Origin: Pteria penguin
Lineage: Eukaryota > Mollusca > Bivalvia > Pterioida > Pteriidae
Assembly: GCA_035048485.1 (NCBI GenBank)
Contig: CM068580.1
Coordinates: forward strand, 56,931,983 to 56,995,982
DNA: 64,000 nucleotides
Reading direction: 5' to 3'
Numbering within the stretch: the stretch's first letter is position 1; each line of letters begins with the position of its first letter. Positions 22,505-33,849 of the stretch are shown piece by piece. The notes under the pieces are model-generated. The model was not told where the DNA came from. It did not search any database and worked only from the letters and a program-made list of their open reading frames with translations. A program made the position numbers and the translations under genes.

Positions 22505-24566
22505 TGTCCTGTCGGAGCTGAAATCATGTGCCCGGGAGTAGTCAGCGTCTCCCGTCAGAGGTGTGATCAGGTGACCGGGAATAGTCAGCGTGTCTTGTCA
22601 GGGGTGAGATGAGGTGCCCGGGAGTAGTCAGCGTCACCCGTCAAAGGTGAGAGCAGGTACCCGGTAGTAGTCAGCGTCTCCTGTCAGAGGTGTGATCAGG
22701 TGACCGGGAATGGTCAGCGTGTCCTGTCTGGGGTGAAATGAGGTGCCTGGGAGTAGTCAGCGTCTCCTGTTATAGGTGTGATCAGGTGACCGGGAATAGT
22801 CAGCGTGTCCTGTCAGGGGTGAGATGAGGTGCCCGGGAGTAGTCAGCGTCTCCCGTCAGAGGTGAGAGCACGTGCCCGGGAGTATTCAGCGTCTCCTGTC
22901 AGAGGTGTGATCAGGTGACCGGGAATAGTCAGCGTGTACTGTCAGGGGTGAGATGAGGTGCCCGGGAGTAGTCAACGTCTCCCGTCAGAGGTGAGAGCAG
23001 GTGCCCGGGAGTAGTCAGCGTCTCCTGTCAGGGGTGAGATGAGGTGACCGGATGTAGTCAGCGTCTCCTGTCAGAGATGAGGTCAGGTGCTGGGAGCAGT
23101 CAGCGTCTCCTGTCAGAGGTGTGATCAGGTGACCTGGAATGGTCAGCGTGTCCTGTCTGGGGTGAAATGAGGTGCCTGGGAGTAGTCAGCGTCTCCTGTT
23201 ATAGGTGTGATCAGGTGACCGGGAATAGTCAGCGTGTACTGTCAGGGGTGAGATGAGGTGCTCGGGAGTAGTCAACGTCTCCCATCAGAGGTGAGAGCAG
23301 GTGCCCGGGAGTAGTCAGCGTCTCCTGTCAGGGGTGAGATGAGGTGACCGGATGTAGTCAGCGTCTCCTGTCAGAGATGAGGTCAGGTGCTGGGAGCAGT
23401 CAGCGGCTCCTGTTAGAGGTGAGATCAGGTGCTGGGAGCAGTCAGCGACTCCTGTTAGAGGTGAGATCAGTTGCCAAGGAGAAGTCAGCGTCTTCTGTCA
23501 GGGGTGAGATCAGGTGCCCGGGAGTATTCAGCGTCTCCTCTCAGAGGTGAGATTAGGTGTCCAATAGTTAGCGTCTCCTGTCAGAGGTGAGTTGAGGTGC
23601 CCGGGAGCAGTCAGCGTCTCTTGTCAGGGGTGAGATCAGGTGCCCAGAAGTAGTCAGCGTCTCCTGTCAGAGGTGAGATCTAGAGCAGGTGCCCAGGAGT
23701 AGTCAGCGTGTCCTGTCAGAGGTGAGATCAGTTGCCAAGGAGTAGTCAGCGTCTCCTTTCAAGGGTGAGATCAGGTGCCCGACAGACGTCAGCGTCTCCT
23801 GTCGGAAGTGAGATCAGGTGACCGGGAGAAGTCAGCGTCTCCTGTCGGAGGTGAGATCAGGTGATCGGGAGTAGTCAGCGTCTCCTGTCAGGGGTGAGAT
23901 CAGTTGCCAAGGAGAAGTCAGCGTCTCCTCTCGGAGGTGAGATCAGGTGACCGGGAGTAGTCAGCGTCTCCTGTCAGAGGTGAGATCAGTTGCCAAGGAG
24001 TAGTCAGCGTCTCCTGTCAGGGGTGAGATCAGGTGACCGGGAGAAGTCAGCGTCTCCTCTCAGAGGTGGGAGCAGGTGCCCAATAGTAGTTAGCGTCTCC
24101 TGTCAGATGTGAGATCAGTTGCCAAGGAGTAGTCAGCGTCTCCTGTCAGGGGTGAGATCAGGTGCCCGACAGAAATCAGCGTCTCCTGTCGGAAGTGAGA
24201 TCAGGTGACCGGGAGAAGTTAGCGTCTCCTGTCAGAGGTGAGATCAGGTGACCAAGAGTAGTCAGCGTCTCCTGTCAGGGGTGAGATCAGTTGCCAATGA
24301 GAAGTCAGCGTCTCCTGTCGGAGGTGAGATCAGATGACCGGGAGTAGTCAGCGTCTCCTGTCAGAGGTGAGATCAGGTGCCCAGGAGTATTCAGAGTCTC
24401 CTCTCAGAGGTGAGATTAGGTACCCCGGAGTAGTCAGCGTCTCCTGTTAGAGGTGAGACCAGGTACCTGGGTGGAGTAAGCGTCTCCTGTCAGAGGTGAG
24501 ATCAGGTGCCGGGGAGTAGTCAGCGTCTCCTGTCGAAGGTAAGATCAGGTGACCTGGAATAGTCAG
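22505..24566. repeat. Satellite, 43-bp unit, about 48 copies
   Basis: The consensus reads 'gtcagaggtgagatcaggtg' followed by 'cccgggagtagtcagcgtctcct'. Variants alternate in patches ('tgaccggg', 'ttgccaagga'), and a multi-unit block near 22680-22930 recurs at 23100-23250, so higher-order duplication has occurred. The reverse complement nearly equals the 3' region of the PLE at 3190-3260. Short ORFs inside it are by-products. Confidence 0.95.
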
Positions 24567-24785
24567 CCCCACAACATCATCTTCTTGAAGAAGATCCGTC
24601 ACGCGTATTGCATCTTCTCGAAACAAAGTTCGTCGCACGTACGAAGTAAGACGGACCTTGTGTCACGAAGATGCACAACACCAGAACAACAGTATAATAA
24701 CACTGACGTCAAGAATACATATCTACTATAAGAAACTTATCAATGCATTCCATCATTAGATTATGTTTTATGCACTGTGCACGAG

Positions 24786-25060
24786 TTTCAGGTATATAAG
24801 AAAAAAGAGGAGTTACTGGCTCAGTTATGCGGCAGAAGTCACCATGGAGCTATACAGTACATGAATATAAATAATATACTAGCACATATAACACATTACA
24901 AAAATATTTGATTGTAGTGCAATTACGATACCGACTTAGGACGGTCATTTAATTTGACAAAAGCCAAACAAATGGTGTGGTTAATCGGTTTTGGGCCCAC
25001 CTTCCCACTCACCGTAACAGCAGAACAATCAAAGGACGTACATTTAAAAATTTATAAATA
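24786..25060 (+). repeat. Dispersed repeat family B, best copy
   Basis: It matches 39237-39420 in reverse complement ('gaggagttactggctcagtt', 'ccatggagctata', 'tgtagtgcaatta') and 10065-10260 at its right half. Function unknown; probably a non-autonomous transposon. It adjoins the 3' side of the permuted PLE. Confidence 0.65.
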
Positions 25061-25303
25061 ATCCTCCATGTAAAGAACAAGGGTCAACAGGTATCGCATA
25101 TTGAGAGGTCATAAAAATATAAACACGTAAGGTATTGTAAAACACATAATGATATATAAAAAAAGCGACATCAACATGATAAACCGTGTTCTGCCAGTCT
25201 GAAAGCGAGCTAAGACCCTAGATCTGTAGGAGTCCCGACTAACAGTCAGAGGGGACGATGTTCAGGACCATGTCTCCTCTGAAAGAGGTTTGGACAAGGC
25301 CCG

Positions 25304-26690
25304 TCATATAGTCCCCACCGCCCTGTTAGTCAGCGTGCAACGTTCAAGTAAAAGTCTGCATAAGGCTGTAGAGGGGCCAAATACAAGACCTATAGTCTTT
25401 TTGATGATCTCAATGTCATATTGTCTATTTAGAAGACGTTTGACTATTTTATAACATGATAAAATAACGTTATCGGAGCCTTTTACTTTCCTTAGTTTAT
25501 ATACGAGATCACCGTAAAAATTAAGATGGGAAATTCCATTGGATACATAGTGTTGAAAAGAAATATTTCCAAATTTAGATAGAAGTTCTGAATAAGATCT
25601 GAAGAATTTGCCGAATGTTTTTCTTAGCTTGTGATATCTGTAACCCTGAGTTAAAAGTTTAGTAGTAATTTGTAAATTTCGTTTATGAAAGTCCAAAACA
25701 TCGGTGCAGCCTCTGACAAATCGAACTAATTGAGATATATAGATACCATATGATGGGAGTCGAGGGACATCGCCATCCAAGTAAGGAAAATCCAAAATCC
25801 TCACGTTTATCATAAATATTAGTATATATTAGGCGGTTGATAATTTTCATGTTCAAATCTAAGAAAGGTGTAGATTTATCTGAAGTATTAGCTTTATTCA
25901 ATTTGAGCTCTGGTGGATATATTTCTGATATAAATTGTTTGAATTCAGGGTTGTCGATAACCAAAATGTCATCCAGATATCTGCAAGTATTATTAAATTT
26001 GTCAATGAGGTCGAAACGTTTTGATTTTTTAATAGAAACCATAAAATCCCTCTCATAACAATAAAGAAATAAATCTGCTATCATAGGCGCGCAGTTTGTA
26101 CCCATAGGAATCCCAACTATTTGTTGATATATCTTGCCATAAAATTGCACAAAAATATTATTCATGAGAAAATCTAGTGCTTTACATAATTCCTTGCAAG
26201 TCCAGTATTATATGAAGTATATTGTTTGTTGGAAAAGAATCCGGAGTTATTGGAAGTACATATGTACGTTTTAGATTCTCTGTGAAAACACCATTGTATA
26301 AGAGACAGCAACTTGCTTTTAATCAAATGTAGTAAATGTAGTAATTTGAGTCGCTTTGAAATTTAGTGAAAGAAGTTTGTCTATAACTTCATGAGAATTT
26401 TTAATTGACCTAAAGTAATTGATGTTACTATTATGAAATGCGACCACAATATTTGATAATATGATCTTTTATAGCAGTTAGAGCAGACGTAATATGTTTC
26501 GATAGTACCGTAGTAGAGCAGTGGCTAGAATTAGATATGAAACGCGATTTATATGGACTTTTACGTAGTTTTGGGAGCCAATACATGGTTGGTAGATCAG
26601 ATTTATCAGTTTTAATTTTGAAGTCGGACATGGTCATGAGATGATCGTGCAAGGTGCTGTCTTTTGAAGTAGGGTTTTCCACATATGTAT
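25304..26690 (-). pseudogene. PLE reverse transcriptase core and thumb
   Basis: The minus strand reads 'LPTMYWLPKLRKSPYKSRFI', then after a frame change 'GIPMGTNCAPMIADLFLYCY'. Next come the catalytic 'CRYLDDILVID' with both aspartates intact, 'STPFLDLNMKI', and the thumb 'DFPYLDGDVPRLPSYGIYIS'. These are the ordered motifs of Penelope-type RT. The palm is split by frame breaks near 26170-26430 and 25690-25810, so no functional enzyme is made. The last part ends near 25304 with 'IGLVFGPSTALCRLLLERC'. Confidence 0.8.
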
Positions 26691-26736
26691 GAGTGGAGTT
26701 TAATTCGTTTTTAAGTACTTCAATATAATATAGTTT

Positions 26737-27440
26737 TCAAACAACTATTATGTTATTACCTGCTTTATCAGCAGGAACAAAGACATATTCAGCATGTAAG
26801 TCAGCTATCCTCTTTTTAATAGAATTTGCCGTCAATGTATTAGGCTGTTGAAATAAATGCGGATTTTCCGTAAAGTTCTTAATACGGATATCGACAATTG
26901 TTAAAATCTCGTATTTCCAATCATTAAGAGCATGAACCTTTACCTGTTCTTTTTTACACCAACGTTTACAATATGTAGTTAAAGCATCTTCTATAACGTC
27001 ACGGCATTTATTGAAATCTATCCTGGACGGTAACCTATATTTAGGTCCTTTTCCAAAAAGGGTGCGCAATTTCTTATCCGAAATACAGTTTAGATCACCA
27101 GTAATAACATGACCTGCCGGTTTATAAACATATTTAGAATTTTCACAAGAACACGACGAAGAAATAGAGTCTGAAATATCAGGGTTAGATGTAACTTTAT
27201 TATAATTTAGAATAAGATTTCTTACAGGCTTTTTGTACTGGTAACAAATAAGTGGAGGTTCTAAATTCTCAAAATATATGGGGATTTTAGATGTGACTCT
27301 ATGATCAAAGAAAATATTTGAAATGTTAAGTAGATCGAAGCCTTTATTAATAAATTTAATTTTGAGAAATTGCTGCTTGGGTGGAAGAGATGGAATACGT
27401 TGAAAGAGTTTAATTATATGAAAATAAAATAATCAATTTG
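26737..27440 (-). pseudogene. N-terminal part of the PLE reverse transcriptase
   Basis: An open minus frame reads 'LPPKQQFLKIKFINKGFDLL', 'CSCENSKYVYKPAGHVITGD', 'KLRTLFGKGPKYRLPSRIDF' and finally 'YVFVPADKAGNNIIVV'. The last is a conserved early RT motif. The frame is almost uninterrupted over 700 nt and then meets a stop. It is offset from the GIY-YIG frame upstream, so a frameshift, or less likely an intron, separates them at about 27430. Confidence 0.75.
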
Positions 27441-27448
27441 AGTTTATA

Positions 27449-28310
27449 TCAATCAGAATTGCGTAAACTTCGAAGATCAGCTTCGTCCAGGATAGGTTTC
27501 AATTTATTTACCGGAATAGAGGATAGTGCATGCAAAAGTTCATGACGGCCATTATTTTTTGCGATAAGTAAAAGATCGTTTAATGACCTATTTAAACGAT
27601 TACGTTTTCTGATGTTACGATTACGGCGACGACCATGTGACCTACGTTTTCTAATAGTATTATGTCTTAATGTAAAAATATTTATCTTATTCTGATGGAA
27701 AGAAATATTACCTTGTCGATATATTTGGTTGTTGAGACCGAGAGGGTATGGGGTTTGTAGTTGTTTAATCCAGTAGAGCTCGGCTTCCAAAAGTCGTTTT
27801 TTGACATCTGATTTCGTATCACCTGGTAATTTAGAGAAATTTTCTACTGGAGTTATTTTCACATTGTTAATATCATGTTGGTATTTATTGAAGTGGTTAT
27901 AAAGAAAATTCTGGTATTTACGTCGTGAATTATTACGAATTTAATAGGAATGATTCCGAAAACGTTGTTTCAAAGTTTGAGAACTTTCCCCGACATATTG
28001 AGCCCCACATCCTCTAGCTTCTCAAGTGATGACATATATAACATTGGCAGTATTTCAATCTATGTCTTTGTCTAATTTGGTGTTATATGTATTTCCATTA
28101 ATTGAAGATTCAATAATGGACTCGCAGGTTAAATGATGGCAAGTAAGACATTTCTTGGCGTTGCACTTATTAATCTTAGAATACCCTCTGCGTATAGAAT
28201 TGACAGCTCTGTAAGAATTTATAGGTGTGAATGTTTTTGAAAATGAGATAGAACGTTTAATAAACTCATCGGCAAGGTTCTTTATCGGATCGGAATATAT
28301 GAAAATATTA
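27449..28310 (-). pseudogene. GIY-YIG nuclease ORF with CCHH motif (permuted PLE)
   Basis: Reads 'DPIKNLADEFIKRSISFSKT', then 'INKCNAKKCLTCHHLTCES'. The nuclease core reads 'ANVIYVIT' stop 'EARGCGAQYVGESSQTLKQR', followed by 'AELYWIKQLQTPYPLGLNN'. The G-x-Q-Y-V-G-E-S and R-F-R-N-H motifs are those of GIY-YIG nucleases. A basic linker ('RKRRSHGRRRNRNIRKRNR') leads towards the RT. Three internal stops near 27950-28065 break it. Confidence 0.75.
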
Positions 28311-28396
28311 AAAGTAATGGCAAAAGCAAAAATAACTAAAGGAGACTTTTTATATCATAATGATAATAATGGCCTTTTTCGAACAAGAGTAAATAC

Positions 28397-28400
<4 letters not shown>

Positions 28401-28448
<48 letters not shown>
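28401..28448. repeat. (CT)n microsatellite
   Basis: 24 perfect CT dinucleotides, just beyond the 5' side of the permuted PLE. Confidence 0.95.
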
Positions 28449-28449
<1 letters not shown>

Positions 28450-28451
<2 letters not shown>

Positions 28452-29028
28452 GCATACCTTTTGTTTTTGGAAGTCATGAGGCGCTTTGTGATATGGTTGA
28501 CGAATTCTAGAAAGACTGACAGCACTATGGTTACAAGTATCGCACAAATTAAACCTGTAATTGGAAATATATTTCACAATTATGTACAGTGATAGTGTAT
28601 CTACACTGACTATTTTGACACTAATATTTGATCCTTATGGGTTGTCTATTCACGTTTCCCATGTCGAGCAGACGATTTAATTAGGAGTTAGTGTTAATAA
28701 ATTCGTATAGGTGACAGTTTGAACATTTTGCAAAGTCGCATCTTCACCATAATTGATGGGTTAGGTTTTTATGTAAAATTAAGTATTTCAAGTTTATGGT
28801 GAAATGTACAGAATGACAGAAAACACTTGAGGACACTGAGAGTTATAGTGTCACCTGCTGATGAATGCAACATATAAAGATCAGTTTGTATGTGTCTCTG
28901 TACCGGTATGTATGTCTGCCATTTCGTATTCCTGTCTGTCTATTATATAATTTTTCATATAGAAATTTGCCTTTCACGAAAGATCAAACTGAGAGGCGGA
29001 AGGAATGTGGTCACAGATGACGACAACG
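28450..29028. other. Intergenic DNA between PLE and satellite
   Basis: No exon or repeat family recognised. Confidence 0.4.
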
Positions 29029-30029
29029 CAGATGGTATAGCAGTACCCCCCCCCCTCCCCCCATTCTCCCTCGCGAACTAAACTTACCAGATTGACAAGG
29101 AGATGGTATAACAGTACCCCACCAAATTCTCCCTCGCGAACTAAACTTACCAGATCGACAAGGAGATGGTACATAATAGTACCCCCACCACATTCTCCCT
29201 CGCAAACTAAACTTACCAGATCGACAAGGAGATGGTATAATAGTACCCCCACCACATTCTCCCTCGCGAACTAAACTTACCAGATCGACAAGGAGATGGT
29301 ATAACAGTACCCCACCAAATTCTCCCTCGCGAACTAAACTTACTAGATCGACAAGGAGATGGTAGAACTAAACTTACTAGATCGACAAGGAGATGGTATA
29401 ACAGTACCCCCACCAAATTCTCCCTCGCGAACTAAACTTACCAGATCGACAAGGAGATTGTATAACAGTACCCCCACCAAATTCTCCCTCGCGAACTAAA
29501 CTTACTAGATCGACAAGATGGTATAACAGTACCCCACCACATTCTCCCTCGCGAACTAAACTTACCAGATCGACAAGGAGATGGTATAACAGTGCTCCCA
29601 CCACATTCTCCCTCGCGAACTAAACTTACTAGATCGACAAGGAGATGGTATAACAGTACCCCCACCAAATTCTCCCTCGCGAACTAAACTTACCAGATCG
29701 ACAAGGAGATGGTATAACAGTACCCCTACCACATTCTCCCTCGCGAACTAAACTTACCACATTGACAAGGAGATGGTATAACAGTACCCCCACCAAATTC
29801 TCCCTCGCGAAATAAACTTACCAGATCGACAAGGAGATGGTAAAACAGTACCCCAACCACATTCTCCCTCGCGAACTAAACTTACTAGATCGACAAGGAG
29901 ATGGTATAACAGTACCCCACCAAATTCTCCCTCGCGAACTAAACTTACTAGATCGACAAGGAGATGGTATAACAGTACCCCACCAAATTCTCCCTCGCGA
30001 ACTAAACTTACTAGATCGACAAGGAGATG
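29029..30029. repeat. Satellite, 62-63-bp unit, about 16 copies
   Basis: The unit contains 'gaactaaacttaccagatcg', 'acaaggagatggtataacag' and 'taccccaccaaattctccctcgc'. Copies are highly alike. Variation is a 1-2-bp change in the C run, A/C in 'caaatt/cacatt', and a truncated unit near 29345-29375. Both strands show repetitive ORFs that simply follow the unit. High similarity implies recent homogenisation. Confidence 0.95.
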
Positions 30030-31889
30030 CATATTAGAACGCATAACATAATGTCCTAAATATAATTTTCAAATCTAAGAACGGATTTAAATCTGTTAAG
30101 ACGTCTTGGTCGTTGGGGGTTTTGTTTTTATTACTAATACAAAAAACGTCTGCGTATACACCTTCACTGGCATGACGGTAAACCTAACGCATTTTCCGTT
30201 ATTGTCCAGTATTTGGTTATTAAAAGGGAACGCTGATAAATACCAGAGGCTCTTTCGGATCAGAAGCTCTAATGGTTTTGTCACTGAAAGATACTTCAAA
30301 GATTACCTTTTAATTTATCATGTTTATATTTAGATTTTATTATAAACAATTCAAAGCAAATCGGGAGGTAGCTTTTCACGGGCTTAAATGGTATGCATAA
30401 CTTGTATTTAGATGAGTGTTTTTCATTCTTAAAATGTTTCTTCAAATTCGACAAAAAAAAAAAAAACGAGGAAGAAAATCCAATTCTTAAATTTTCGATG
30501 TGGCTACCATGGTCGCCGTATAAGATGTTTAACTTATGTTTCTCAGTTATCTGGAACAAATCATTCTAGTGAATTTTCATGGAAACTGCTACGAAAATTG
30601 AGTTGAAAATCAAATTCTAAGACATTCGCCATGGTGGTTATATTGGGTAACGCAACACTGTTTTCTTAACATAACTTTGTCATCGATAGACAATTTCTCT
30701 TACATCCTAAAAGAATGATAAAAAAAAAAAAAAGTCCAGTATAATTAAGGGTTTCAAGATGGCCGCCATTGCTGCTGAATTGAATCACACAGATACATAC
30801 ATAGATAGATACATAGATTCATATAAATAAATATCCGTTGCAAAGGTATAAATACACTGTTTGTGTAGGTGTGTGTGTGTGTAGGTGGGTGTGTGTGAGG
30901 GTGTGTAGGTGGGTGTGGGTGTAGGTGTGTGTGCATTTTGGTCAGAACAGGTGAAATGGCAACCCAGTAAGCATGGAAGCAAAGACTCTATAACGGGCAA
31001 GGTTAAACCAATTTTATCTGCGCTTTACTGGCAGTTGGAATGACAACAAACGAAAAACGATGGGTATCGCATGAATTCGACTAGTCTTGGAACAGTAGCC
31101 TCCGGAACACATAGTTTTTCTTTATACACCGTAACAGTAACTAGACTCGAATGTGAATATGAATATTTTATCGCCGCACAGCCGCAGCAAAACAATGTAA
31201 CACGGTCAGAAAAAAAAATCAAATTTCTTGTACTAAAATAAAGTATGCATGGTATGATTCAGAGTACATAAAATAAATCATAAATGCTCTATTTTGTTAT
31301 TAGTGCAAGACGTTCATGTACAGTATAATTATAACATTCCATACTTATATTGTACAATAAGTGTAATGTGCAAAGCAGTATAAAGAACCTAGTCGGTGAT
31401 CCGAAAATCAAGAGTGCTCTCGTCTGGGTCGGCTGTTGTAGTAAAACAAAATAAGCATAAAAATGATGTTTTGTGTATTTAATTTATGTAAACGAGGGCA
31501 TGCGAAGATCAACCGACTGAAATTCAATACAAAGAGATATAAGATTTTTGACTGGCACGTTATGAGGAGTACATGATATAAGGATTATTTCACCACCAAG
31601 TCTTGCTAATAGTTTCGCATATCACGGTAGATATTTACCTGTATATGAATCTAACGACCATCCTTGGAACATGAGATGATGTCTGTTAATTATTGTGAGC
31701 CCTTTCTACAATGGAATACATTGAAATCAGGTCATTGTGTGCATTATTCTGCTCAGGGTAGAAGTGTGTTTGAGGCCGAGGGGAACTGACTCGGTATAAT
31801 AAAAAGTCTTTGTGATCCTCTCAGAGAAGAGTTTTAAATAGACATTTTACCAGATTTTGCTTATTACATTTCGAAAGATACATTTTATT
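30030..31889. other. Intergenic, with GT-rich and poly-A tracts
   Basis: A GT/GGTGTAGG-type microsatellite lies at about 30866-30935; A runs at 30453 and 30720. No exon supported. Confidence 0.45.
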
Positions 31890-32085
31890 TCTGATTGACT
31901 GATTTATTTATTTTTGTTTTCCGTCACTCCACGATTATTTCATGTGTATAATGACGGCATCTGCTTGATGCGTTTGCATAGATATAATTTTTATACCTTT
32001 GCAAACGGATCCGAAGCAGTGAGGGATTTTTTACGTGCTACGCCTACTGTGACATGGGACTTCGGTTTTTCATTTGAATAGAAAT
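31890..32085 (-). mobile_element. tRNA-derived SINE, head missing
   Basis: Reverse-orientation copy of the 9.4-kb SINE family: 'gtcactccacgattatttca', 'tgacggcatctgcttgatgc', 'gaagcagtgagggatttt', 'ctactgtgacatgggacttc'. It stops before the tRNA-like region, as in 5'-truncated retrocopies. Confidence 0.75.
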
Positions 32086-32089
32086 ATGC

Positions 32090-33370
32090 ACCATAGAATC
32101 CGGAATGCATCGAAAGTTTCTCAGAAACAAGAGAGGATGTACGCATCAACTTGAGCTAGAGAATATGGCGTTTCTAACTAAGTTGACAAGGAATTTCGTT
32201 TTGACAAAATAATAAATTTCATTTTAATTCACACATTCTGGTTGTAATTTTCTATGTGAAACGAAAGTGTAATTTGTCAGAGAATGGAGTTCACCACCTA
32301 TATAATTCCTCTTGGAGTTTTAATACATATTGCCGAATTCTTTTTGCGAGAAGGTCCGAAACATTGCGAAGATATTTATGGGTTTTGGCTTTGGTTTTAC
32401 CGTAAGCCATAATGCAGTTTTCAGTCAATATTACTAATATGACTGTAAATATATGAACACGTTTTAATTCACTGGAGAAGCATACATAGATAGAATAATC
32501 TTAAATATTTTCTCAAATTAGGTAATACTCATAGTAAAACGAAAGATCATTCAAAATTTGCTTAGAAACTGAACATAATTCACGAGGGGTATAACCCATG
32601 CAAAGTCACTTGTATGGGTCACCTGAGCGTTTGTAAATAAATCCAATTAATGTATCTACATCCATAGAAAGAGTCACCAGTATGTGTCAAAATCGAGGAA
32701 GACATATTGTATTTCATAAAACCTTGTACAGTACAACTTTATTTCTATAAACATAGAGTCACCAGTATGTGTCAAAATCGAGGAAGAAATACTGTATTTC
32801 ATAAAGCCTTGTACATTTGGAGTGTTGATGTCATTCCATACACTTCCCTGATTGATGAATGGACGTTTGTATAAACATACAACCTGTATATTGTTTGCAA
32901 GTGAATAATCTTCCTATATATAACTTCTTAAGATTTGTTTAACTTTCTGTAACGATCAACATGCTTGACTTCTCAAGGTGGAGTGAATAAAATGTAAAGC
33001 AAACAGAGTTTTGAACAAGCGAATTTTCAAAGCTGTTTATAATACAATGTAATTCAATTCACTTATTACTGTTATATCGGTATAATAAAAAAAAGTTATC
33101 GAATGTGTAATTCGTGCAATAGTCATTTTGTCAGCCCCAAAGCAAGAACTGTTGCCCTCGAGCTTAAGTCCACGGGTAACTGTTATTGCCTTGAAGCTGA
33201 CAAAATTACTATTGCCCTCATACTCATTTGATAACTAGTGAATCAGAATGTTGATATACGTATATTAATAATGTGTGACTGAAAAAAATGCATCATCAAA
33301 CCAAAGTCATAACATTTAATACCTTCGTAATATTTCGAACCTACTCACATAAACGAATCGGACATAAAAT
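32090..33370. other. Intergenic, one local duplication
   Basis: The phrase 'gagtcaccagtatgtgtcaa' with its flank occurs twice (32669 and 32756), an 87-bp-offset tandem duplication. Otherwise AT-rich without genes. Confidence 0.5.
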
Positions 33371-33371
33371 T

Positions 33372-33846
33372 ACGGAAGCCCTGGAAGGTCATTATTAGTT
33401 ACTACTTATTTGTTAGGACTTATTAGTTAATACTTATGTATTATGACTTAAATTAAGTAATTCAATTTGTCAAATATAATAAACTAGAAAAAATAATTAT
33501 TGAAGTAATAACAAATAAGTAGTAGTTAATAACTAGTAACTAATAAGTAATAACAAATAAGTAGTAGCTAATAAGTAATAACAAATAAGTAGTTACTAAT
33601 AATGTTGCATACCATTTTGCAATCAGTATAGGTATGTTGGAGGCGGATTGTCTTTTATATTGAAATTTTGAATATTTTAAACCCAGAACAACTTCAATAA
33701 TTATTGTTTCTAGTTTATTATATTTGACAAACTGAATTACTTAATTTAAGTCATAATGAATAAGTATTAACTAATAACAAATAAGAAGTAACTAAAAAGT
33801 CATAACAAATAAGTAGTAACTAATAATACCCTTCAAGGGCTTCCGT
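33372..33846. mobile_element. Foldback element with arms of about 135-155 bp
   Basis: Left arm 33372-33505 starts 'cggaagccct'. Right arm 33692-33846 is its reverse complement with roughly one change in ten and an extra stretch of about 20 bp. The centre holds short repeats of 'taataacaaataagtag'. A TA lies on both outer sides, compatible with TA-target insertion. No coding capacity. Confidence 0.85.
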
Positions 33847-33849
33847 ATA

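Larger units (their letters stand above)
25130..28310 (-). mobile_element. Penelope-like retroelement, permuted type (N-terminal GIY-YIG)
   Basis: Reading 28310 to 25130 on the minus strand gives, in order, a basic leader, a CCHH-like cluster ('CNAKKCLTCHH'), a GIY-YIG domain, a basic linker, then the PLE reverse transcriptase and thumb. Canonical PLEs carry GIY-YIG after the RT. The reversed order plus CCHH motif is the mark of the permuted, Naiad-like class known from many invertebrates. Several in-frame stops and frame changes show the copy is inactive. No target duplication or boundary was fixed, so both ends are approximate. Confidence 0.75.

Noticed and set aside
22505..24566. Could the 43-bp array be a CRISPR array?
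   Set aside because: There are no unique spacers of constant length; the whole unit repeats with graded divergence, and the genome is eukaryotic.
25837..26058. Plus-strand ORF inside the PLE
   Set aside because: Antisense of the RT domain, which is clearly recognisable on the minus strand.
28974..30044. Repetitive ORFs such as HLLVDLVSLVREGE on both strands
   Set aside because: They only follow the 62-63-bp satellite unit, change frame with each length variant and have no splice or start context.
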